Below are positions 1 to 8,507 of a DNA stretch of 54,936 nt, piece by piece. Below the pieces are notes generated by a model. The model saw only the letters and a program-made list of their open reading frames with translations, was not told where the DNA came from and ran no database searches. The translations under genes and the position numbers were made by a program. This stretch comes from Actinomycetes bacterium. Lineage in GTDB: Bacteria; Actinomycetota; Actinomycetes; S36-B12; UBA10799. The stretch is from NCBI GenBank assembly GCA_029779995.1, contig JAKOZM010000259.1, positions 1 through 54,936 on the forward strand, read 5' to 3'. Position 1 is the stretch's first letter; every line of letters begins with the position of its first letter.

Positions 1-1
1 C

Positions 2-292
2 TGGTACGTCCGCGATGGCGACGACGTGCTTGTCTCAACGGTCGCGGATCGGCGTAAGCACAAGAACATGGTGCGCGATCCGCGGGTGACGCTCCTGGTC
101 TACGACGCCGAGAACCCTTATGAGTACGTCGAGATCCGCGGTCGGGTCCAGATGACCACCGAGGGCGGCCGGGAACTGATCGACGACCTGGCGCGCGCCT
201 ATATGGGCGCCGACCGCTACACCATGGACGATGGCACGGACAACGTGCGCGTCGTCTGCCGGATCGTGCCCGAGAAGGTCATCAGCCGCTAG
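2..292 (+). CDS. PPOX-class F420/FMN-dependent oxidoreductase, C-terminal part
   Basis: The gene is cut by the window edge: the open frame runs from base 2 with no start codon visible and ends at TAG 290-292. The visible 96 residues carry the split-barrel signature of the pyridoxamine-5'-phosphate-oxidase-like superfamily: a WYVRDG strand, then STVADRRKHKNM, where the lysines sit in the usual cofactor-phosphate position, then the DPRVTLLVYD strand. In actinomycetes proteins of this shape are usually F420-dependent reductases of about 130-145 aa, so roughly 40 N-terminal residues lie outside. Substrate cannot be told. The family call is firm; F420 rather than FMN is an inference from lineage and the KxxKN motif. 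Confidence 0.85.
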   Translation, partial: WYVRDGDDVLVSTVADRRKHKNMVRDPRVTLLVYDAENPYEYVEIRGRVQMTTEGGRELIDDLARAYMGADRYTMDDGTDNVRVVCRIVPEKVISR

Positions 293-295
293 GCG

Positions 296-706
296 TCAGC
301 GGGCAGCGAACCACGCTGATGCCTTGGCATTCCACAGCAGGTACAACACCAAGGCGGCGATGATCGTCAGCACGACCGCGCCCCACACGAAACTGCTGCC
401 CCACAGCATCACGATCGCAAAACCGCCGAGTACGAACCGGACCATCATCAGCAGGCTGATGAGCAGCCGCGCGAACTTGCTCCCGTTGCCCAGCGCCGAA
501 GCGAACAACGCAATTACGAGGCCCAGGACGATCGAGATCCAGGCGGTCAGGGTCGCGGTGTTTGGGTTGACCCCCGCGTCGACGAGTGTCGCATCGCTGG
601 CGAACAACAGGATGACGCCGTCGAGGATCGTCACGATCGCCACCAACCACGTGAGGATGACGACGAAAGAAACACTGGCAGGCCGCTTGGGCAGTTCGGA
701 AGTCAT
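296..706 (-). CDS. Small four-helix integral membrane protein, unknown function
   Basis: This 136-aa protein starts MTSELPKRPAS and then has four hydrophobic segments at about residues 12-33, 52-72, 82-102 and 106-128, with short polar loops and almost no large domains. This organisation resembles small actinobacterial membrane proteins of the DUF7144 type, but I do not recognise a functional motif. It converges with the PPOX gene (4 bp between stops). The next gene on the same strand, the ABC-F ATPase, ends downstream of 759 and is transcribed towards it. Role unknown; coding status is supported by the clean amphipathic helix pattern and by codon positions rich in G/C at the third base. Confidence 0.75.
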   Translation of the reverse strand: MTSELPKRPASVSFVVILTWLVAIVTILDGVILLFASDATLVDAGVNPNTATLTAWISIVLGLVIALFASALGNGSKFARLLISLLMMVRFVLGGFAIVMLWGSSFVWGAVVLTIIAALVLYLLWNAKASAWFAAR

Positions 707-758
707 GGCGCCGAATGTAGCGTGATCAAGGTCGAACTGGCCGATGGCGCGCCATCGA

Positions 759-2501
759 TCAGCCGACGTCCTCCGCAGCTAGCAACCAGCGTTCCTCCAG
801 CTCCGCTAGTTGATCCTGCGCGCCTGACAGGTCGCGGCCCAACTGGACCAGCGCGTCACCATCGGTGGCCGCTTCGGCCATCGCCGAATGGATGGTGTCG
901 ATCCGAGCGCTCGCTTTACCCATCTCCCGCTCGATGCGAGCCAGCTCCTTGCGGGCCGCTCGAGTATCGCCACCCCCGGTTGCCTTGACCGCGGTGGCTT
1001 GCCCGGTCCGGTCCCGGTCCAGGTACTGCTGGACACCACCGGGCATGTGGACCAGGCGACCGTCGATCAGGGCCCACACGTCGTCGCAAACCCGCTCCAG
1101 GAAGTACCGGTCGTGCGAGACCACGATAAGACTGCCCGGCCAGCCGTCCAGAACGTCCTCGAGAACCGTCAGGGTCTCCGTGTCGAGATCGTTGGTAGGC
1201 TCGTCCAGCATCAGCAGGTTCGTCCCCGACAAGAACGTGCGCAACAGGTGCAGGCGTCGCAACTCACCCCCAGAGAGATCACCGAGCCGCTTCCACGGGG
1301 CGTCACCGGTGAAGCCGAACTCCTCCAACAGTTGCGAGGGGGTCAATTCGTCACCCGTGCTGACCGTGACCCGGTTTCCCACCTCCTGCAGCCAGGGCAG
1401 CACGCGCTCCTGGCCGTCCACCATCGGAAGCCGCTGATCGACCACCGCCGGGTGCACTGTCTTCCCGCGCTTAACAGTCCCGGCGTCCGCCTGCAGGGCA
1501 CCGTTCAGCAAACGCAACAAGGTGGTCTTGCCTGCGCCGTTGGGACCGAGCAGACCGATCCGGTCACCGGGACCGATCCCCCATGTCTGATCAGTCAGCA
1601 CAGGCGCAACGCCCGGTGCCGGTCGTAAGGTGACACCCTTCAGGTCCACGACCTGCTTACCCAAGCGGTTCATGCTGACCTGTTGCAGGCTCAGCGGGTC
1701 GCGGGGCGGTGGCTCGTCGGCGATCATCGCCAGAGCCGCATCCTGGCGAAATTTCGGTTTGGAGGTCCGGGCCGGCGGGCCGCGCCGCAACCAGGCCAAC
1801 TCCTTGCGCAGGACGTTCTGGCGCCTCGCCTCCGACGCGGCACGCTGGGAGTCACGTTCAGCCTTGGCCAGGACGTACGCGGCGTACCCGCCGTCGTACA
1901 TATCCACCGCACCCCTGCCGACCTCCCAGGTGCGCTGCGTCACCTCGTCGAGGAACCAGCGGTCATGGGTCACCACGACGAGTGCCCTGCGACCACGCGG
2001 CCACGCTCGGAGATGGTCTGCCAGCCAGCGCACCGACTCGATGTCCAGATGGTTCGTTGGCTCGTCGAGCAGCAGCACGTCCGGCGTCGCGACCAGCGCC
2101 GCCGCGAGTGCCACCCGCCGGGCCTGGCCGCCGGACAGGGCGTTGGCATCCCGATCCAGCCACGCCTGGTCGAGCAGACCTGCCAGGATCTCGCGCACCC
2201 GCGGCTCGGAGGCCCATTCATGGGTGTCGGCCTGCCCGAAAAGAACGTCGCGCACCGTCCCGGGCGGTAAGGCGTCGTGCTGGGTGACCAGCCGGATCTC
2301 GATGCCGGACGTGGGGGTCACCCTACCCGCCGCAGCGAATTCCTGTCCGGCCAGCGCACGCAACAGCGTCGACTTGCCAGCACCGTTGCGCCCGACGACT
2401 CCGACCCGGTCACCATCCCCGAGCCCAAGTGACACCTCATCGAGGATCGTCTTGTCGCCTTTGACGATCGTGAGGGCGTCGGTCACGATCAGGGCAGGCA
2501 C
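759..2501 (-). CDS. ABC-F family ATPase (Uup-like)
   Basis: This 580-aa soluble protein has two ABC cassettes and no membrane segment. Cassette 1 has Walker A GRNGAGKST (37-45), signature LSGGQ (122-126) and Walker B ending DEPTN (146-150). Cassette 2 has GPNGAGKTT (319-327), LSGGE (409-413) and DEPTN (433-437). A linker rich in Arg/Lys/Ala between the cassettes corresponds to the ABC-F P-site tRNA interaction motif, and residues about 510-580 form a charged coiled coil like the C-terminal domain of Uup. ABC-F proteins act on ribosomes or DNA intermediates rather than transporting. The C-terminal coiled coil favours the Uup/EttA-like housekeeping group over drug-resistance types. Start is GTG with a GGGAG sequence close upstream. 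Confidence 0.93.
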   Translation of the reverse strand: MPALIVTDALTIVKGDKTILDEVSLGLGDGDRVGVVGRNGAGKSTLLRALAGQEFAAAGRVTPTSGIEIRLVTQHDALPPGTVRDVLFGQADTHEWASEPRVREILAGLLDQAWLDRDANALSGGQARRVALAAALVATPDVLLLDEPTNHLDIESVRWLADHLRAWPRGRRALVVVTHDRWFLDEVTQRTWEVGRGAVDMYDGGYAAYVLAKAERDSQRAASEARRQNVLRKELAWLRRGPPARTSKPKFRQDAALAMIADEPPPRDPLSLQQVSMNRLGKQVVDLKGVTLRPAPGVAPVLTDQTWGIGPGDRIGLLGPNGAGKTTLLRLLNGALQADAGTVKRGKTVHPAVVDQRLPMVDGQERVLPWLQEVGNRVTVSTGDELTPSQLLEEFGFTGDAPWKRLGDLSGGELRRLHLLRTFLSGTNLLMLDEPTNDLDTETLTVLEDVLDGWPGSLIVVSHDRYFLERVCDDVWALIDGRLVHMPGGVQQYLDRDRTGQATAVKATGGGDTRAARKELARIEREMGKASARIDTIHSAMAEAATDGDALVQLGRDLSGAQDQLAELEERWLLAAEDVG

Positions 2502-2672
2502 TCTCCCAGGTTACGTTGGCCGGTGTGCGGCGAGGGATGAGCATGACGATGTCTGCGGGGTTCGTCCGGTGTCCAGGCGTTCAGCGTGTCGCAGCACAAA
2601 CCGACGAACCGGTGCACCGCAGACGAACGGCTGCGATGTCGACCACCGCAGGGTCCTCGTCGACCCCCAACC

Positions 2673-3407
2673 TCAACTCAGCCAGTCGCGCAGGATCTCC
2701 AGCAGCACATCGTTGGCCGCGGCCGGGTCCTCAATCACGCTCAGGTGCCCCGCATCTGGGATCTCGCGTCCCACCGCCTGGGGCATGGCATCGAGCATGA
2801 TCTGCTGCTCCGCCCGCGGGGAGATGGTGTCCTCGCTGCCCCAGACCACCGCCGCGGGACCGTCATACCCGCGCAGCACGGGCACCGAGTCCAGGCGGTC
2901 GGCCATGGTTCGCTGGGCATTCGCCACGGCCGCCGGCGACGCTTCATCGATCATCTGCCGCACGGCACGCACGACATCGCGCCGACTCTCTCGCGTCGTG
3001 GTCCCCAACAGGTTGGGGAGAAGTTCATCGGCGAGCCCGGCCGTATCCGGCGCGACGTCCATGCGCTGGGCCATCTGGAAGCGAACTCGGCGGGCTTCCG
3101 GGGCGTCGGCGGTGGCCTTGGTGTCCACGAAGATTGCCCCGGCGACCTTGTCCGGCGCCTTGCGCAAAACCTCCATCAGCAGGTACCCACCCATGGACAC
3201 CCCTACGAACACAGCAGGCTTGCTCAGCCGCGTCAGCACGGGAGAAACCATCTGCAGCAGCGATGGCGAGCCCGGCACCGCGGAGTCACCGAAGCCACCC
3301 ACATCGGGGGCGAAAACGGTGTAGCCCACGCCCCGCAGGTACTCGATCTGACCGTCCCAGAGGTGATGATTCACCGGAAAGGCGTGCAGCAGGACGACCG
3401 CTGTCAT
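2673..3407 (-). CDS. Alpha/beta hydrolase
   Basis: The 244-aa protein begins MTAVVLLHAF, the first beta strand plus oxyanion region (LHAFP) of the alpha/beta hydrolase fold. I chose this ATG over a longer reading frame because the extra 30 residues are low-complexity and precede the fold. The nucleophile elbow is GVSMGG with Ser71; the acid is probably the Asp in WGSEDTIS; the catalytic His is in DAGHLSVIED near residue 224. The spacing is that of esterase/haloperoxidase-type hydrolases with a helical cap at about 110-175. Substrate is unknown. It lies 28 bp downstream of the 3436-3864 gene on the same strand and may be co-transcribed with it. Confidence 0.88.
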   Translation of the reverse strand: MTAVVLLHAFPVNHHLWDGQIEYLRGVGYTVFAPDVGGFGDSAVPGSPSLLQMVSPVLTRLSKPAVFVGVSMGGYLLMEVLRKAPDKVAGAIFVDTKATADAPEARRVRFQMAQRMDVAPDTAGLADELLPNLLGTTTRESRRDVVRAVRQMIDEASPAAVANAQRTMADRLDSVPVLRGYDGPAAVVWGSEDTISPRAEQQIMLDAMPQAVGREIPDAGHLSVIEDPAAANDVLLEILRDWLS

Positions 3408-3435
3408 CGACCGAACCCCCGATGCGTCAACCGGC

Positions 3436-3864
3436 TCACGAAGTGGGGGGAGTCTCGGGGTCCCCGCTCGACTTCGGTGCTGCGTCGGCGACCTCATCGA
3501 TGGTCGACGGCGCCTCGTCGGTGGCCTTGGTCACGGTCTTCTTCAGATCGGCCACGGGTGCCAGGTCAGTCTCGGGTTGTTCCATGATCTGCCACTCCTC
3601 GGCCGCCTTGCGCCGCTTCTTCAGCGCGATCAGCAGGCCCACGGCCACACCCGTCACCGCCAGACCGATGGCGATCTTGGGGAGTAGGTGCCGGTTCTCA
3701 TCGATCTTCTGCTCCGCGACCTCAAGAGCGCGATCAGCCTGCGCCAACACTTTCTCCGTATCCAGGACTGTGGTGTCGGCGACCTTGATCACGCCGTCCC
3801 ACTTGTCCAAGCGGTTTTCCCAGTGCTCGATATGGTCGCGAACGTTGTCGATGTCGATAGTCAT
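3436..3864 (-). CDS. Single-pass membrane protein with coiled-coil N-terminus, unknown function
   Basis: The 142-aa protein starts at MTIDIDNVRD; a GGAG lies four bases before this ATG, which is better than the upstream in-frame ATG at 3909. The first 65 residues are charged and likely helical. Next comes one transmembrane helix at about 66-85 (KIAIGLAVTGVAVGLLIAL), then a basic KKRRKAAEEW stop-transfer and an acidic, Pro/Thr-rich tail that looks disordered. By the positive-inside rule the tail would be cytoplasmic. No enzymatic motif is visible. Its stop is 28 bp before the hydrolase start, and 45 bp separates its start from the SDR stop, so the three may form one transcript. Confidence 0.75.
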   Translation of the reverse strand: MTIDIDNVRDHIEHWENRLDKWDGVIKVADTTVLDTEKVLAQADRALEVAEQKIDENRHLLPKIAIGLAVTGVAVGLLIALKKRRKAAEEWQIMEQPETDLAPVADLKKTVTKATDEAPSTIDEVADAAPKSSGDPETPPTS

Positions 3865-3909
3865 GGCTCCAGCCTTTCTGATGAGGACATGATTCGGCAA
3901 GTCGCCCAC

Positions 3910-4668
3910 TTACGGCATCGCCGAAAGTCCCCCATCGAGGATCAACTCCTGCCCAGTCATGAAGCTTGAGGCGTCGGAAGCAAGGAACACCGCACCTGCG
4001 GCGATCTCGGGCACCTGCCCCCAGCGCTGCATCGGCACCCGGGCCAGCACCCCCGCACCATTGTCGGGGGCGGCGCGCAGGAACTCGGTGAGATCGGTCT
4101 CGATCCAGCCCGGCAGCAACGTGTTGACCCGCACCCCGGCCCACGCCCACTCCACGGCGACCGAGCGGGTCAGGCTCATGATCGCCGCCTTGGCCGCACC
4201 GTAGTGGCTCATCATGGGCGCACCACGCATGCCTGCCACGCTGGCCACGTTGATGACTGAACCGGACTTCTGCTCCAGCAGCGTCGGACCCACTGCTTGC
4301 AGCATGTGCACCGTGGAGTCGACGTTGAGCTTCTGCGTCTTCTCCCAGCCGGAGAAGCGCATACCCACCACCGGGCTGGAGAACGAGTTGCCGCCGGCGT
4401 TGTTGACGACGACGTCCAAGCCCCCGAGTGCACTGATCGCCGACTGGGCCGCATTGTGCACGGCGGCGGCGTCAAGCACATCTGCCACGGTGACGACCGC
4501 CCTGCGACCGAGGCCTTCGATCTCTTGGGCGACCTCGGTGAGCATCTCCTCGTTGCGGGCCAGGAGTGCAACATCGGCCCCCTGCCGCGCATATTCCACG
4601 GCGATTGCCCGCCCAATACCCCGGGAGGCGCCGGTGACGATGGCCTTCTTGCCTGACAACTGACTCAT
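3910..4668 (-). CDS. Short-chain dehydrogenase/reductase (classical SDR)
   Basis: The 252-aa protein has the classical SDR set: nucleotide-binding TGASRGIG (Gly13, 17, 19), NNAG at 89-92, and the triad Ser143, Tyr156, Lys160 in the contexts VASVAG and SHYGAAKAAI. The C-terminus VFLASDASSFMTGQEL and ILDGG is also typical. Arg16 after the second strand fits NADP(H). The start ATG overlaps the stop of the upstream alpha/beta hydrolase as ATGA (4665-4668), with GGAG seven bases before, so translation of the two genes is likely coupled. Substrate is unknown; 3-oxoacyl or secondary-alcohol substrates are typical of this subgroup. Confidence 0.92.
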   Translation of the reverse strand: MSQLSGKKAIVTGASRGIGRAIAVEYARQGADVALLARNEEMLTEVAQEIEGLGRRAVVTVADVLDAAAVHNAAQSAISALGGLDVVVNNAGGNSFSSPVVGMRFSGWEKTQKLNVDSTVHMLQAVGPTLLEQKSGSVINVASVAGMRGAPMMSHYGAAKAAIMSLTRSVAVEWAWAGVRVNTLLPGWIETDLTEFLRAAPDNGAGVLARVPMQRWGQVPEIAAGAVFLASDASSFMTGQELILDGGLSAMP

Positions 4669-5393
4669 AGGTCGCTCCACTTCTCCATTGGCCCGTCCCA
4701 CTCGGTCGGCAGGACGGTTACTTCACCGGTGACTGTTGTGACGATCTGGTTGAGCACCGTGCTGGCTGCCCGCTCCCCCACCCAGAGGTGCTTGGCGGCC
4801 TGCACGGGTATGAACTGGACCTGCGGCGCGCGCGCGAAATGAGGTCGTGCTGCCAGCGGCGGCAGGTAGTCGTCGTCCTCTGGGACCATGACCACCAATG
4901 GCCGGCCGTCGCGGCCCCAGCGATCGATCTCGGCGTCCGTGGCGTACCGCAGCGGCGGGCTGAGCAGGATGGCCCCCCGCACTGCGGGGAGCAATCCGTG
5001 GCGCAGCACCACATCCGTGCCGAAACTCCAGCCCACGAGCCAGATGTTGGGCATCTCCGCGACGAACTCAACGGCGGCCTGCAGATCCAATCCCTCGGCG
5101 GTACTCGCGTCGAACTGCCCCTCAGAGGTACCCGCCGCGCTTGACGTCCCGCGGGTGTTGAAACGCAACACTGCGATATCAGCAAGGGCCGGCAGCCGCC
5201 AGGCGGCCTTGCGGTAAATGTGCGAGTCCATCATGCCGCCATGGGTGGGCAGCGGGTGGACGGTGACGAGGGTAGCGACTGGGTCAGCCAGCGGCAGGGC
5301 GAGTTCGCCGACGAGTCGCAGACTGTCGGCCGTGGTCAGTGTGACCGGATCGCGGCGGGCGGGCAGCACCGAGTTCGCACCGATCCGCTCCAC
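4665..5393 (-). CDS. Alpha/beta hydrolase, dienelactone-hydrolase-like
   Basis: The 242-aa protein shows the early HPLPTHGG motif (residues 46-53), characteristic of a small alpha/beta hydrolase group (YsgA/CC_0528-like), a nucleophile elbow GWSFG with Ser123, a probable acid in PEDDDYLPP (Asp173-175) and His202 in AAKHLWVGE. A four-base ATGA overlap couples it to the SDR downstream, suggesting that the two enzymes act on one metabolite, for example hydrolysing an ester or thioester that the SDR then reduces. That pairing is inference. The start is ATG with no long upstream leader, and 49 bp separates it from the diguanylate cyclase end. Confidence 0.85.
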   Translation of the reverse strand: MERIGANSVLPARRDPVTLTTADSLRLVGELALPLADPVATLVTVHPLPTHGGMMDSHIYRKAAWRLPALADIAVLRFNTRGTSSAAGTSEGQFDASTAEGLDLQAAVEFVAEMPNIWLVGWSFGTDVVLRHGLLPAVRGAILLSPPLRYATDAEIDRWGRDGRPLVVMVPEDDDYLPPLAARPHFARAPQVQFIPVQAAKHLWVGERAASTVLNQIVTTVTGEVTVLPTEWDGPMEKWSDL

Positions 5394-5441
5394 GCAAGCA
5401 GCCTATGCGGTGATTGGCGCGGCGGTGAACCCCGCCGGGGC

Positions 5442-6377
5442 TCAGCGCCCTGTTACCTGCACTGGCTTGGCTCGGTTGAGCGGTGGCAGGGTTCCCCGCT
5501 CGGAGGTCACCCGGTTACGGCCCGCAGCCTTGCTCTGGTACATGAGGCGGTCGGCGCGATCCAGCGCCTCCTGCCAGGTCTCGTCCGGGTTCACCATGGT
5601 GGCCCCGATCGAGACAGTGACGGTGACCCGCATGCCGTCGATCGTCAGCCACGACTCCTCGACCAGCATCCGCAATCGCTCAGCCGCAAGCTCCAGGTCC
5701 GCCGCTGAGGCCAGGCGCACCACCGCCAAGAACTCCTCGCCACCCCAGCGCACCGGCCAGTCGTGGGGACGCAGGCCGTGCGCGATCGTCTTGCCCACCA
5801 TCCGTAGGGCGTCGTCACCCACCGAGTGACCCCAGGTGTCGTTCACGCTCTTGAAATGGTCCACGTCGATGAAGAGCAGCCCGACCGACGTCCCGGCGGC
5901 AACCATGGGCTCGACGTGCGACTGCACGAAGCGGCGGTTGCCCAACTCGGTCAGGGGATCGATGAACGAGGCATCAAGATCGGATGCGGCGCTGGTCGCC
6001 AGATCCGCCGTGTTGCGGCAGTGGAAGACCTCTACTGAACCGACGATCTGTCCTATGTTGTCCCGGATAGGGCTGCCCTTGACCGTGACCGGCACGCGAT
6101 GGCCATCGCGGTGATGCAGGTACACCTCCGCCTCCCGCCGCCGGCCGTCGTTCATCACGCCAGCCAGCGGGCAGCCATGTGTGCACAGGTGATATCCACC
6201 TTCAGTGACGTGACGCAGGATCCCCTCGGAACAGGAGTGACCGGTGACATCCTCGGCGGAATATCCTGTGATCTGTTCAGCGCCCGCATTCCAGTACGTG
6301 ATACGCCGATCCAGATCGACGAAGTACACGCCGTCCTCGACCTGCTCCAGAATGGTGCGGTAGACCGACTCCAGCAC
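5442..6377 (-). CDS. PAS-GGEEF diguanylate cyclase
   Basis: The 311-aa soluble protein has an N-terminal PAS domain (about 1-115) and a GGDEF domain (about 135-300). The active-site motif is GGEEF (212-216), in the RWGGEEF context of active cyclases, and an RxxD inhibitory site (RPHD, 203-206) lies five residues before it, so product inhibition by c-di-GMP is expected. The metal-binding Asp is in FIDVDHFK. The PAS domain contains a Cys/His cluster (Cys49, His56, Cys65, Cys69) like that in several PAS-GGDEF sensors. No EAL domain is present. The start GTG is preceded by GGGAGG at five bases. It diverges from the OsmC gene. Confidence 0.92.
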   Translation of the reverse strand: MLESVYRTILEQVEDGVYFVDLDRRITYWNAGAEQITGYSAEDVTGHSCSEGILRHVTEGGYHLCTHGCPLAGVMNDGRRREAEVYLHHRDGHRVPVTVKGSPIRDNIGQIVGSVEVFHCRNTADLATSAASDLDASFIDPLTELGNRRFVQSHVEPMVAAGTSVGLLFIDVDHFKSVNDTWGHSVGDDALRMVGKTIAHGLRPHDWPVRWGGEEFLAVVRLASAADLELAAERLRMLVEESWLTIDGMRVTVTVSIGATMVNPDETWQEALDRADRLMYQSKAAGRNRVTSERGTLPPLNRAKPVQVTGR

Positions 6378-6421
6378 TAGTACCTCCCAACCTTCCGGTA
6401 CCAGTATGCTCCCGACGCTCG

Positions 6422-6427
6422 TAGTTT
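6422..6427 (+). promoter_or_regulatory. -10 element of an apparently leaderless OsmC transcript
   Basis: TAGTTT matches the actinobacterial TANNNT -10 pattern and lies exactly six bases before the ATG at 6434. No Shine-Dalgarno sequence occurs between, so the start codon is probably the transcript 5' end. No clear -35 is visible. Confidence 0.45.
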
Positions 6428-6433
6428 GTATTC

Positions 6434-6838
6434 ATGGCAACCATCAGGGTGAATCGGCAGTCACTCGGCCAGTACCTGGCCACCAACGACGCCGGGGCAC
6501 ACATCGCGTTCGGCGAGGGCGATGATCGTTTCTCCAGCGTGGAACTCCTGCTGGCCGCCCTCGGAGGGTGCACCGGCATCGATGTCGACTACCTGACATC
6601 GCGGCGATGTGAGCCTGACTCCTTCGACATCGAAGTGAGCGCGGACAAGGTTTCCGATGAGCAGGGTAACCACCTCGCGGACATCGTCGTGAGCTTCCGC
6701 CTGCGGTTCGCAGAGGGACCTGAGGGCGACGCCGCACGGACGGTGCTGCCCACGGCGGTGCAACGCTCACACGACCGCCTGTGCACGGTTGGTAGGACCG
6801 TCGAGTTACCCACACCCGTGCGCACTACCATCGTTTGA
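6434..6838 (+). CDS. OsmC/Ohr family peroxiredoxin-like protein
   Basis: The 134-aa protein keeps both redox cysteines of the OsmC family: Cys46 in LAALGGCTGID and Cys117 in HDRLCTVGRTVE. OsmC/Ohr proteins reduce organic or fatty-acid hydroperoxides with lipoylated or thiol partners in the cytoplasm. Its short length and the GGCTGIDV context fit the OsmC-like (YhfA-type) branch rather than Ohr, but the branch call is soft. It stands alone: divergent from the diguanylate cyclase and convergent with the DUF222/HNH gene. Confidence 0.88.
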   Translation: MATIRVNRQSLGQYLATNDAGAHIAFGEGDDRFSSVELLLAALGGCTGIDVDYLTSRRCEPDSFDIEVSADKVSDEQGNHLADIVVSFRLRFAEGPEGDAARTVLPTAVQRSHDRLCTVGRTVELPTPVRTTIV

Positions 6839-6882
6839 TCCTGGATACGCCGGGGAGGGTTCTGGCCGTCGGGGTGGCTCTG

Positions 6883-6896
6883 CCCGCGTGTGCGGG
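6883..6896. terminator. Possible convergent terminator hairpin
   Basis: CCCGC, a GTGT loop and GCGGG form a five-base-pair GC hairpin between the convergent OsmC and DUF222/HNH genes. There is no U-tract in either direction, so this is only a candidate. The surrounding 30 bp resemble a Type I-E CRISPR repeat, but only one copy exists. Confidence 0.3.
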
Positions 6897-6907
6897 GAAT
6901 CCCATTT

Positions 6908-8017
6908 CTACGGGTCGTCCGGGCGGCTGGTGTACCGCTTGCCGCGGGGGCTGATCCAGATGGTCGTGTTGTCCGGTCCCCGTTCCACCCGCCAGCCGCT
7001 GTGGGTTTTGATCCGGTGATGGTACCTGCACAACGCCTGCAGATTGGCCACGTCAGTCGCACCGGTTGGGTAGGGCACGATGTGGTCGAGGTCGCAGGAG
7101 CGGGCGGGCCGGCGGCAGCCGGGGAACCGGCAGTGCCGGTCGCGGGTCTGGACATAGCGGCGCATCTTCACCGTGGGTGCGTAGCCGATCCGACACTGCG
7201 GTGGTGTCAGCCGGATGATCGCCGACGGGGACTCCAGGCGGCGCAGCAGATCATCGACATGGGCGTCGGCGATCGGCCCGTACCCTTCGATCTCGGCGCC
7301 GTCGTCGGTCATGATGACCGCGATCGGGACCTGCTGGGCTGGCGTGATCCCGGTCAGCAGGTGGATGAAGACATCGGCCTGGCTGGCAGCCCGCGACCCG
7401 GCAATCGTGGTCGCTTTCGCCCGGATCGCGTTCATACAGGCGGTGGCTTCCTCAGCGGTGAGGTAGGCGGACAGGGTGGCCATGCCATCCGGCTCCGGGA
7501 TCAGGCTGACTCTGCGGCACTTGCGGGCCTTCCTACGGCGCCGCTCCGCGGCGTCGGCGTCGATCCGGTCGACCTGCCGGGTCAGCCACGGCCGCACCCG
7601 CGACACGGTCCGGGTCGCCGCGTAGTCGATCGCCCGCTCCACCAGCGCCCCCCGAGCACCCGGTTCAAGTCCGAGGGTGGCGCGAGTGATCTCCCGCACC
7701 TTCACCAAATCGATCCGGCCCTCAGCAAGAGCGGTCAGCAGCACCGGCAGGTCCTCGACGACGTCCACCGCCACATCCACCATCGACGAGGCGGCACCCG
7801 GGGACCACACCATCGCGCAGGCCACTTCCGGGGGGGTCGGGTCGACCACCACCCCGTCCGGATCCGCACCCAGTTCGGACTCCACGAACACCTGATGGAA
7901 AGCCCGCAGTTGTTGGGCGTGGCAGTACCCGATCACCGCCTCGGCGGCTTTCGCCCGCTCCAGCGGATCTCCGTCGGAGAACATGTCCTCCAGGACCGCA
8001 ACCACCGAATCGTTCAT
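6908..8017 (-). CDS. DUF222 / HNH endonuclease (13E12 repeat family)
   Basis: The 369-aa protein has the architecture of actinobacterial 13E12-type proteins: a helical DUF222 domain (about 1-260) and a C-terminal HNH nuclease domain. The nuclease part shows the zinc-binding Cys pairs in RHCRFPGCRRPARSC, the DLDHIVPY core, NLQALCRYHH and the final HSGW. All expected HNH residues are present, so it may be active. Such genes are multi-copy and often mobile or recombinogenic in Mycobacterium and relatives, but no self-splicing or IS ends are seen here. I take the start as MNDSV (8017); an ATG two codons upstream is also possible. Confidence 0.88.
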   Translation of the reverse strand: MNDSVVAVLEDMFSDGDPLERAKAAEAVIGYCHAQQLRAFHQVFVESELGADPDGVVVDPTPPEVACAMVWSPGAASSMVDVAVDVVEDLPVLLTALAEGRIDLVKVREITRATLGLEPGARGALVERAIDYAATRTVSRVRPWLTRQVDRIDADAAERRRRKARKCRRVSLIPEPDGMATLSAYLTAEEATACMNAIRAKATTIAGSRAASQADVFIHLLTGITPAQQVPIAVIMTDDGAEIEGYGPIADAHVDDLLRRLESPSAIIRLTPPQCRIGYAPTVKMRRYVQTRDRHCRFPGCRRPARSCDLDHIVPYPTGATDVANLQALCRYHHRIKTHSGWRVERGPDNTTIWISPRGKRYTSRPDDP

Positions 8018-8305
8018 GCCCACACCGTACGTGAGGGCTACGACAAACTGTCTTGACCAGGTGCTTTGTGGTGGATAACCGCATGTAAGGGGCAGCGATC
8101 TTCAATGCCCATTGCCCTCGCGACCGCACATTCTCCCCGCGATTGTTTCGGGTTGTCACGGGATCGCCCAGACCCCCACAGGTCCGCGAGATGGCCCCGC
8201 TACGTGGCATTGCTACCCCTGAAGCCCGGACTTCGTGACCGGACCGTTACCGAATCTTGTCGTGTGAGGCATCAATACTTGAATTCAGTAGCCGATTCTA
8301 TAAAC

Positions 8306-8485
8306 GTGGTTCGTACAGCGCAGCAGTTGAAGTCCGGGGACACCATCGACGTGGAAGGCGATCACCTCGTGGTGTTCCACTTCTGCCAGGAGTACGGCGA
8401 GATCGTGATCGACGCGGTCAGCTCAGTCTCCGCGCGACGGTATGAGTTGCACTATTCCCCGGACGCGCGCGTCAGCATCTTCTGA
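8306..8485 (+). CDS. Small hypothetical protein (about 59 aa)
   Basis: A GTG at 8306 opens a 59-aa frame (VRTAQQLKSGDTIDVEGD at the start) that reads like a small compact beta-rich domain, with alternating hydrophobic strands such as HLVVFHFC and EIVIDAVSS. The same frame remains open upstream to 8066, but that part is Arg/Pro-rich and not protein-like. No Shine-Dalgarno precedes the GTG; the AT-rich stretch TATAAA just before it may be promoter. The true start is uncertain. It converges with thioredoxin, 22 bp apart. Confidence 0.5.
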   Translation: MVRTAQQLKSGDTIDVEGDHLVVFHFCQEYGEIVIDAVSSVSARRYELHYSPDARVSIF

Positions 8486-8507
8486 CGACCGTTGGCGCAG
8501 CCTCCGC

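Noticed and set aside
6874..6903. CRISPR-like repeat
   Set aside because: The sequence around CCCGCGTGTGCGGGG resembles a Type I-E repeat, but there is only one copy, no spacer array and no cas gene. It is probably a GC hairpin.
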